Below are positions 57,985-64,000 of a stretch of DNA of 64,000 nucleotides, one piece after another (position 1 is the stretch's first letter; each line of letters opens with the position of its first letter). The position numbers were made by a program, and so were the translations under genes. The notes under the pieces are model-generated. The model was not told the origin of the DNA, did not search any database, and worked only from the letters and a program-made list of their open reading frames with translations. Source of the DNA: Ashinkailepas kermadecensis (taxonomy: Eukaryota; Arthropoda; Thecostraca; Neolepadidae); the NCBI GenBank assembly GCA_034440615.1, contig JAOTOM010005139.1, positions 1,092,501-1,156,500 of the forward strand, in the 5' to 3' direction.

Positions 57985-58133
57985 GGAAGGCCTGATGTCT
58001 GGTGGTGGTGGTGGTGTTTAAATCGCCACCACCGTCGAAAGGGGCCGATGTCTGGTAGTGGTGGTGGTGGTGTTTAAATGGCCACCACCGGCGAGAGGGG
58101 CCGATGTATGGTGGTGGTGGTGGTGGTGTTTAA
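57985..58133. repeat. ~60-bp repeat, 2.5 copies, with GGTGGTGG/CCACCACC pairing
   Basis: GGCCGATGTCTGGTGGTGGT then GTTTAAATCGCCACCACC. Each unit can fold through its GTGGTGG and CCACCAC halves. Confidence 0.9.
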
Positions 58134-58498
58134 TTGCTGAGTGTTTTGTCGTCGGCCGGGTGGTCGACGGTCAGGCAGAGGCGAGCGTCTCGTGCAGAGG
58201 TGCATGTACTGCTGGCGAAGTCTCCAAGCACACATATACGCCTCTTAGGGTCAAGCATGCAAAGTCACACAAACGGGAGCATAGCGGTCAATCGCAAACT
58301 AGTGGCGGACCTAGTTTCCAACGGGTGACACCAATCATGTGCCAGGGTCGGGCCTGGTCGCCGGGCGGCGGGTAGGCTGTGCCGCCAGGCAGGCCGGGCG
58401 AGCTCACAGCACCGAGGAAATGGGACCAGTGGTCTCACGACAGCGTGGGGATGGAGATGATGCCGTCTAAATGATATACAATTAATGTTGTGTCGGAC
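58134..58498. other. spacer, no gene
   Basis: GC-rich spacer, no recognisable motif. Confidence 0.4.
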
Positions 58499-58971
58499 AG
58501 ATGTGGGTGTGGATACAGCGGTATCCGCTTGACGTGGGTGTGGGTACAGCGGTATCCGCCTGATGTGGGTGTAGATACAGTGGTATCCGCCTGATGTGGG
58601 TGTGGATACAGTGGTATCCGCCTGATGTGGGTGCGGATACAGCGGTATCCGCCTGATGTGGGTGCGGATACAGCGGTATCCGCCTGACGTGGGTGTGAGT
58701 ACAGCGGTATCCGCCTGATGTGGGTGCGGATACAGCTGTATCCGCCTGACGTGGGTGCGGATACAGCGGTATCCGCCTGACGTGGGTGTGGATACAGCGG
58801 TATCCGCCTGACGTGGGTGCGGATACAGCGGTATCCGCCTGATGTGGGTGCGGATACAGCCGTATCCGCCTGACGTGGGTGCGGATACAGCTGTATCCGC
58901 CTGACGTGGGTGCGGATACAGCGGTATCCGCCTGACGTGGGTGTGAGTACAGCGGTATCCGCCTGACGTGG
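58499..58971. repeat. 31-bp minisatellite, about 15 copies, hairpin in each
   Basis: GACGTGGGTGCGGATACAGC plus GGTATCCGCCT. GGATAC-AGCG-GTATCC pairs within each unit, and the variants at both arms often keep pairing (GGATAC kept, loop varied). The 31-bp period makes all frames open on minus. Confidence 0.97.
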
Positions 58972-59450
58972 AGGTGATGGTGACGGATTTACGTGACATT
59001 GATAACGAGTGCGTTTGAAGCTCGTGTTAGATGCGTCAACTTGAGTGCCGACTCAGGAGGTTTGATGTAGACTCCGGTGCTGCTGTTCAAGCATTGATGG
59101 TGCTGCGGCACCACGAGCAGTGTACGGCTGCCCACACAATGGCAGTGATAGTGGTACTGTGGGAATGCTGCTGAGAACTGGCGAAACGTTCGGCACGGAC
59201 AGCTGCGCTCTCCAAGCTGGGAATCTGAACGGCAGGAGCTCGCCCCACATAACGCCGATGTTGGTGGCGACTGGTGCTCGTGCTGTTATCCAGCAGGCAG
59301 TGGTGGCTCTCGGGGTGGCGACATGACCATAACTCCCTCCCTCTCCGAAGAGGGTTTTATGTGGGGAAATATTGGCCGTTGTTCACGACTTGCGAGATAA
59401 AGCTATAAATATTACGCATTGGAAATATTGTTTTGATCTCAAGCTCAGGG
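58972..59450. other. no recognisable gene
   Basis: Unique-looking DNA, no motif. Confidence 0.4.
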
Positions 59451-59459
59451 CCTAAGCTA

Positions 59460-59508
59460 CGCGAATGGTCAACTCTGATCGAAGCGCCCTAAAGCCTAAA
59501 GCCCAGGT
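59460..59508 (+). mobile_element. ~49-bp LINE-tail micro-insertion
   Basis: CGCGAATGGTCAACTCTGATC then GAAGCGCCCTAAAGCC, with CCTAAGCTA on both sides (59451-59459 and 59509-59517; 14 bp if one mismatch is allowed). The 5' arm of the outer stem is cut off. Confidence 0.7.
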
Positions 59509-59594
59509 CCTAAGCTATCTCAATGCAAATGTGATCGTTGGATTGTGCGAAATTGGCTCCTCTTTCCATTTTGACCCCAAACCGACTCAGAGCC

Positions 59595-60014
59595 GGTTGG
59601 TTGGTTCCGTGTCTGCCAGCAGGGTAGCCTCAGTCCAGTCCGGTCTCCCGGTGACGTCATGCTCGGTTGGTTGGTTCCGTGTCTGCCAGCAGGGTAGCCT
59701 CAGTCCAGTCCGGTCTCCCGGTGACGTCATGCTCGGTTGGTTGGTTCCGTGTCTGTCAGCAGGGTAGCCTCAGTCCAGTCCGGTCTCCCGGTGACGTCAT
59801 GCTCGGTTGGTTGGTTCCGTGTCTGCCAGCAGGGTAGCCTCAGTCCAGTCCGGTCTCCCGGTGACGTCGTGCTCGGTTGGTTGGTTCCGTGTCTGTCAGC
59901 AGGGTAGCCTCAGTCCAGTCCGGTCTCCCGGTGACGTCATGCTCGGTTGGTTGGTTCCGTGTCTGTCAGCAGGGCAGCCTCAGTCCAGTCCGGTCTCCTG
60001 GTGACGTCATGCTC
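59595..60014. repeat. 70-bp minisatellite, 6 copies, five with a perfect CRE
   Basis: The unit begins GGTTGGTTGGTTCCGTGTCT and ends GGTGACGTCATGCTC. TGACGTCA stands at 59652, 59722, 59792, 59932 and 60002. The copy at 59862 is TGACGTCG. Confidence 0.98.
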
Positions 60015-60190
60015 GGTTTCTGCCGCCTGACTCTGCCACCTGGCCATGGAAGCTGATGGTTCTTCAAGGTGTCTGATCACGCCGTCTCGTCTTTGGCGTC
60101 ACTGCTGACGTTATGGGACTTCGGTCTCCGCCACACACGTTGCATCGTTATCGTAGCAGCCGCGCCATTTTGCGCTGTATTTATGTCGTT
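60015..60190. other. spacer, no gene
   Basis: No motif. Confidence 0.4.
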
Positions 60191-60638
60191 CGTGTGTCCT
60201 AGACCTATCGTCTGTCCTATGCCTAACGTCTGTCCTAGGCCTAACGTCTGTCCTAGGCCTAACGTCTGTCCTAGGCCTAACGTCTGTCCTATGCCTAACG
60301 TCTGTCCTAGGCCTAACGTCTGTCCTGGGTCTAACGTCTGTCCTAGGTCTAACGTCTGTCCTAGGCCTGACGTCTGTCCTGGGTCTAACGTCTGTCCTAG
60401 GCATAACGTCTGCCCTGGGCCTGACGTCTGTCCTGGGTCTAACGTCTGTCTTAGGCATAACGTCTGCCTGGGCCTGCGTCTGTCCTGGGTCTAACGTCTG
60501 TCTTAGGCTAACGTCTGCCCTGGGCCTGACGTCTGTCCTGGGTCTAACGTCTGTCCTAGGTCTAACGTCTGTCCTAGGCCTGACGTCTGTCCTGGGTCTA
60601 ACGTCTGTCCTAGGCATAACGTCTGCCCTGGGCCTAAT
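60191..60638. repeat. 18-bp minisatellite, about 25 copies
   Basis: AACGTCTGTCCTAGGCCT. Larger blocks (CTGGGTCTAACGTCTGTC ... TTAGGCATAACG) recur at about 72-100-bp spacing. Two copies have deletions near 60470 and 60508. Confidence 0.97.
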
Positions 60639-60750
60639 GTACGCCAGTTTCAAGTGTCGTTGCCATCGACATGACCCCTATTGCCATGACATTACTGACG
60701 CCATCGACATGACATTACCCCATCGACATGACATTACCAACATGAAAATC

Positions 60751-60811
60751 TGGGCGCTAGATAACCACTAGCAGTTTAGGCGCCCTCAAGCCCCAATGAA
60801 CAAACAAACAC
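60751..60811 (+). mobile_element. LINE-tail module, near-twin of 19947-20010
   Basis: GGGCGCTAGATAACCACTAG then CAGTTTAGGCGCCC, and CAATGAACAAACAAACA. Differs from the copy at 19947 by only a few bases. No convincing TSD. Confidence 0.8.
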
Positions 60812-61194
60812 CAAAATGGTCGCGTGCTATCCCGTCTGGCCGATCGAGGCGTACCCAGTCGTGAGCGTGGCCGCCAGCTGACTTTGTGTTCTGCAAATGA
60901 AAGCGAACTGAACGAACACAACTAAAATGGAAATACGGTACATGTTATATTGGACGGAGCCTGCCGTGCTGGTTCCAGGCTGGACCTGCACTAACAGTCG
61001 TCCCGACGCAGCGCCGACAACGCGCTTAGTGAGTTGTCCAGAGGTGCAGGGGGTCAGACCCTCCACCGGGGGCGCAATTGGGCTGTTCAACACGTGTTTG
61101 AACATAGCCACACAAGACATTTGGCGCTGCTGGGGGCTCCGGGCGGCCTGTGAGGGCCCCAAAGCCGACTTGAAGACAGCTGGACCGATAGTGA

Positions 61195-61400
61195 GGGCCC
61201 TGGGCTGATGGAGAGGGTCCCGGGCCGATAGTGAGGGTCCCGGGCTGGTGAACGTGGAGAGGGTCCCGAGCCGATAGTGAGGGCCCCGGACTGATGGAGA
61301 GGGTCCTGGGTCGATAGAGAGGGACCCCGAGTGGACGGAGAGTTCCCACGGGCAGACGCCGAAGGTCCCGGTCCGGGCCAGCGTGAAGGGCCTCTAGGCC
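61195..61400. repeat. degenerate ~30-bp GAGGGTCCCGGGC array
   Basis: GATAGTGAGGGTCCCGGGCT / GATGGAGAGGGTCC pieces, about 6-7 units. Confidence 0.8.
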
Positions 61401-61410
61401 AACGGAGAGG

Positions 61411-61676
61411 GCCCCGAGTCGGTCGGTCGGTCGGTCGGTCGGTCGGTCGGTCGGTCGGTCGGTCGGTCGGTCGGTCGGTCGGTCGGTCGGTCGGTCGGTC
61501 GGTCGGTCGGTCGGTCGGTCGGTCGGTCGGTCGGTCGGTCGGTCGGTCGGTCGGTCGGTCGGTCGGTCGGTCGGTCGGTCGGTCGGTCGGTCGGTCGGTC
61601 GGTCGGTCGGTCGGTCGGTCGGTCGGTCGGTCGGTCGGTCGGTCGGTCGGTCGGTCGGTCGGTCGGTCGGTCGGTT
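61411..61676. repeat. (GGTC)n microsatellite, about 65 perfect copies
   Basis: Uninterrupted tetramer for about 260 bp, decaying to GGTTGGTT at the right edge. Confidence 0.99.
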
Positions 61677-61679
61677 GGT

Positions 61680-61830
61680 TGTTGGTTGGTCGGTTGTGAT
61701 GTGCCGGGTGATAGTAGTCGGTTGACTGATGTGGCTGGTTGCGATGTGCCTGGTGATAGTTTGTTGGCTCACAGGTTGACAGATGTGGTTGCTTGCGTTG
61801 TCAGTGGTTGACATGTTGACAGATGTGGCT
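61680..61830. repeat. diverged ~55-bp repeat
   Basis: GGTTGACAGATGTGGTTGC / GATGTGCC(T/G)GGTGATAG pieces occur two to three times. Confidence 0.7.
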
Positions 61831-61968
61831 GGTTGCGCTGTCGGTCGTTGGCATTCGACTGACTGCCAAGCTGGCTGCAGCTGGCTGTGGCTGGTTGCAG
61901 CTGGTTTCGATGTGCGTTGGCGACTGAGCGACCCGACCCAGCTCACTGACGATATTTCTCCGTTGCAG

Positions 61969-62074
61969 AAGGCGACGAACGTCACCTACCAGACGGGTCA
62001 TGTGTCTCGCAACAAGCGAGGTCAGGTCATGGGCGAGCGCGGCCAGTTCCGCGGCTGTACCATCTGGCTCACCG
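61969..62074 (+). CDS. Papss: PAPS synthase exon (pre-kinase segment)
   Basis: Acceptor TTTCTCCGTTGCAG ends at 61968. The exon encodes [18 protein letters not shown] and [10 protein letters not shown], the conserved lead-in to the APS-kinase domain of bifunctional 3'-phosphoadenosine-5'-phosphosulfate synthase. That enzyme makes PAPS, the universal sulfate donor, from sulfate and ATP in cytosol and nucleus. Start phase 0, end phase 1 (ACC G|GT). It splices in frame to 63124, completing GLSGAGKTT. The 66-bp block that starts at 62041, inside the exon, and includes the donor (62075) is followed by two further copies, giving in-frame donors at 62141 and 62207. Shortest-donor use gives the canonical protein; the others would add 22 or 44 residues. 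Confidence 0.92.
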
Positions 62075-62238
62075 GTAAGCACGCACCGACCAGACAGCGC
62101 TCACTCGGCCAGTTCCGCGGCTGTACCATCTGGCTCACCGGTAAGCACGCACCGACCAGACAGCGCTCACTCGGCCAGTTCCGCGGCTGTACCATCTGGC
62201 TCACCGGTAAGCACGCACCGACCAGACAGCGCTCACTC
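62041..62238. repeat. 66-bp triplication of exon end with splice donor
   Basis: Unit GGCCAGTTCCGCGGCTGTAC ... GACAGCGCTCACTC, exactly three copies, apparently identical. Each holds the exon's last 34 bases, the donor ACCG|GTAAGC and 32 bases of intron. The whole 198 bp has no stop in the exon frame. Confidence 0.98.
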
Positions 62239-62773
62239 GGCCGCACCCGACAACAGTGCTGTTTTCGTATTCCCAACGTGCTATTTCATTTTCTCAACAG
62301 AGCTGATGCGGCGCCGACCTACCGTCGCCACCGACGACCGGACCTGTCTAACGTGCCGCCCGTGCCGGACCGATTTGCTGCTCGCCCTGCTCTATTTTAT
62401 TATGACATGCATGACCACCTGTTTAACTGTTCTGTGATTTTGACCTTTCTGCCCTGCTGTTTTATCATATTCGCGCGAGGTTGTAATAGCCACAAGTCCA
62501 TTGTGGATTACCTCAATACAAGTCTGTATCTTATCTGTATTTGTCACGAGGCGGTTACGGTTCTGTACGTGCAATGATGATGCCATCTCGATGCTCTCTT
62601 GAAGGCCATGAAAATGGACAAGTTACCGATGTAGCGGTGAAATATTCCTGGAATCGTGATGCATTGCAATTCGATGGGTTTTGGTCGGCACGTTCGGCGT
62701 TGACCCTGCGTGTCCTGTGATACTGGAATGTTTGTTAGTTCTTCCAAACGCGTTTTGTTCCTCCCAGCCGACC
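62239..62773. other. intron of PAPS synthase, unique part
   Basis: No motif is seen. Short Cys-rich frame on plus ([10 protein letters not shown] near 62345) not supported as an exon. Confidence 0.5.
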
Positions 62774-63058
62774 AGCCTAATCGGCTGCTGTTGAACCTAA
62801 TCCGCTGCTGTTGAACCTAATCCGCTGCTGTTGAACCTAATCCGCCGCTGCTCACCCCAATCCGCTGCTTTTGAACCTAATCTGCCGCTGTTGAACCTAA
62901 TTCGCCGCTGTTGAACCTAATCGGCCGCTTTTGAACCTAAACGGCTGCTGTTGAACCTAATCCGCCGCTGCCCAACATAATTCGCTGCTATTGAGCCTAA
63001 TCCATTGCTGCCCAGCCTAATCCGCTGCTACCCAGCCTAACCAACTGTCCTAATCCGC
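62774..63058. repeat. 20-bp minisatellite in PAPS synthase intron
   Basis: CCTAATCCGCTGCTGTTGAA, about 14 copies, more diverged to the right (CCCAGCCTAATCC). It abuts the acceptor region of the next exon. Confidence 0.95.
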
Positions 63059-63123
63059 TGTCCAGGGCTGTCCGGTCCATGACCCCTGCTCCCCTCCCCT
63101 TTAACGACCACCGTGCTGCCCAG

Positions 63124-63265
63124 GGCTGTCCGGGGCCGGCAAGACCACCATCTCGTTCGCGCTGGAGGAGTTCCTCGTGTCGCACGGCATCCCGGCGTAC
63201 GGCCTGGACGGCGACAACATCCGGCACGGCCTCAACAAGAACCTCGGCTTCTCGGCACAGGACAG
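63124..63265 (+). CDS. Papss: PAPS synthase exon (APS kinase P-loop)
   Basis: Acceptor CCGTGCTGCCCAG ends at 63123. The exon supplies [17 protein letters not shown] (Walker A of APS kinase, which phosphorylates adenylyl sulfate on the 3'-OH), then [17 protein letters not shown] (the LDGDN substrate motif) and [11 protein letters not shown] split at the donor AG|GTGGGC. Start phase 1, end phase 2. Codon third positions are strongly G/C. The rest of the kinase and the ATP-sulfurylase half must lie beyond 64000. A 13-base copy of the exon start (CAGGGCTGTCCGG) lies 58 bp upstream at 63063-63075; using it would bring a TGA into frame. Confidence 0.95.
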
Positions 63266-63267
63266 GT

Positions 63268-63335
63268 GGGCCGTCAGCCGTCAGTCGTCAGCCGTCAGCC
63301 GTCAGTCGTCAGTCGTCAGTCGTCAATCATTTGCA
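63268..63335. repeat. (CGTCAGY)n heptamer-type array
   Basis: GCCGTCAGTCGTCA units begin three bases after the exon-3 donor GTGGGC. Confidence 0.95.
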
Positions 63336-63639
63336 TATACAACTCGGAGGCTCGGGAAGCTGCTTTTCCAAGAATGTGTGTATTGATGGAGTGGGTTGAA
63401 CGAAAAGTCACGTGCGTGGCACGTTTCTCCTGAAATGTGCATGCTACCTGATGTTCACACCGGTGGCATTGCTGGCCGCCGTATAGTAGATGACTTGGCC
63501 AGTGCGTGAGCCGCAGCCCAGCCGACTGAGTGGTGGCTCCCGCCGCCAATTGAGCGATCTCCGGTCGTGGCAAACGCTCGCTTTTTGGCCCACTGTGCGG
63601 TCGGTTACCCGAGTCTTGTATCTTCAGGATACATCACAA
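63336..63639. other. intron, nothing recognised
   Basis: No motif seen. Confidence 0.4.
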
Positions 63640-64000
63640 TCTACGGAATACTATAATAATTTTCGGATGCCTCCATGATCTTCGGAATACCTCCAATATT
63701 TTCGGAATACCTCCATAATCTTAGAAATACCCCTATAATCTTCAGATTACCCCCATATTCTTCTGAATATCCCCATAATTTACAGGATACCCTCAGGATT
63801 TTCAGAATACCCCATAATCCTCAGAATACACCCATAAGTTTCAGAATAATTTCAGAATACCACAATAATTCACATAATCTTCAAAATACCCCATAATCTT
63901 CAGAATACCACCATGATCTTCTGAATATCTCGATAATCTTCAGAATATCCACATAATCTTCAAATTTCCTCCGTAATCTCCATAATACCCCATAATCTTC
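63640..64000. repeat. degenerate ~20-bp AT-rich array, runs off window
   Basis: ATAATCTTCAGAATACCCCC, about 18 diverged copies. Confidence 0.9.

Noticed and set aside
60751..60811. Target-site duplication around this tail module
   Set aside because: Only about five bases (AAAAT) match across the flanks, which chance explains.
61331..61699. VGRS-repeat protein and the minus-strand PTDR-repeat protein
   Set aside because: Read-out of the GGTC tetramer.
62022..62276. Minus-strand 84-codon frame with three identical blocks
   Set aside because: Antisense shadow of the triplicated PAPSS exon end.

Overview
The window is metazoan nuclear DNA, most likely from an arthropod. Evidence: bifunctional-type PAPS synthase (PAPSS) exons with GT/AG introns, several decayed Jockey-like non-LTR retrotransposons (LINEs), tRNA-headed SINEs, and AACCT-rich dispersed repeats. 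A crustacean is my guess; the sequence does not prove it. There are no bacterial-style operons.

Host gene. Two consecutive PAPSS exons are recognisable at the right end: 61969-62074 (pre-kinase segment) and 63124-63265 (APS-kinase P-loop). A short exon at 4386-4463 ends in GTAAGG, is in phase 0 and carries a KKSK motif. It is a good candidate for the PAPSS N-terminus. If so, nearly the whole window (4464-61968, about 57.5 kb) is its first intron. A second possible first exon lies at 48341-48370, below a GC-box-rich segment. The 3' end of exon 2, with its splice donor, is triplicated in tandem, and the start of exon 3 has an upstream decoy duplicate.

Mobile elements. 1-974 (-) is the endonuclease ORF of a CR1/L2-like LINE. 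1755-2554, 23930-24382, 33323-34491 and 45265-45675(-) are RNase H or post-RNase H remnants of Jockey-like LINEs. 5615-7581 and 15240-20095 are two larger LINE copies sharing a 5' leader. The second has gag, endonuclease, N-terminal RT and RNase H parts but has lost the RT core, and is interrupted by a SINE (17001-17178) and by a 64-bp LINE-tail insertion. A 3'-terminal hairpin module followed by an AATAACCAACC-like tail recurs about 13 times. It ends the LINEs, ends the SINEs, and also occurs alone as 44-64 bp insertions, three of them with visible target-site duplications.

Tandem repeats. By my hand tally about a third of the window is minisatellite or microsatellite: more than 40 arrays with mostly unrelated units of 4-132 bp. 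They include in-place amplification of LINE coding sequence (78 bp x4) and host exon sequence (66 bp x3). The long reading frames across these arrays are almost certainly not genes. AT-rich stretches (1-3800, 20100-24700, 26700-27250, 50150-50550, 52650-53250) alternate with GC-rich array-bearing DNA.
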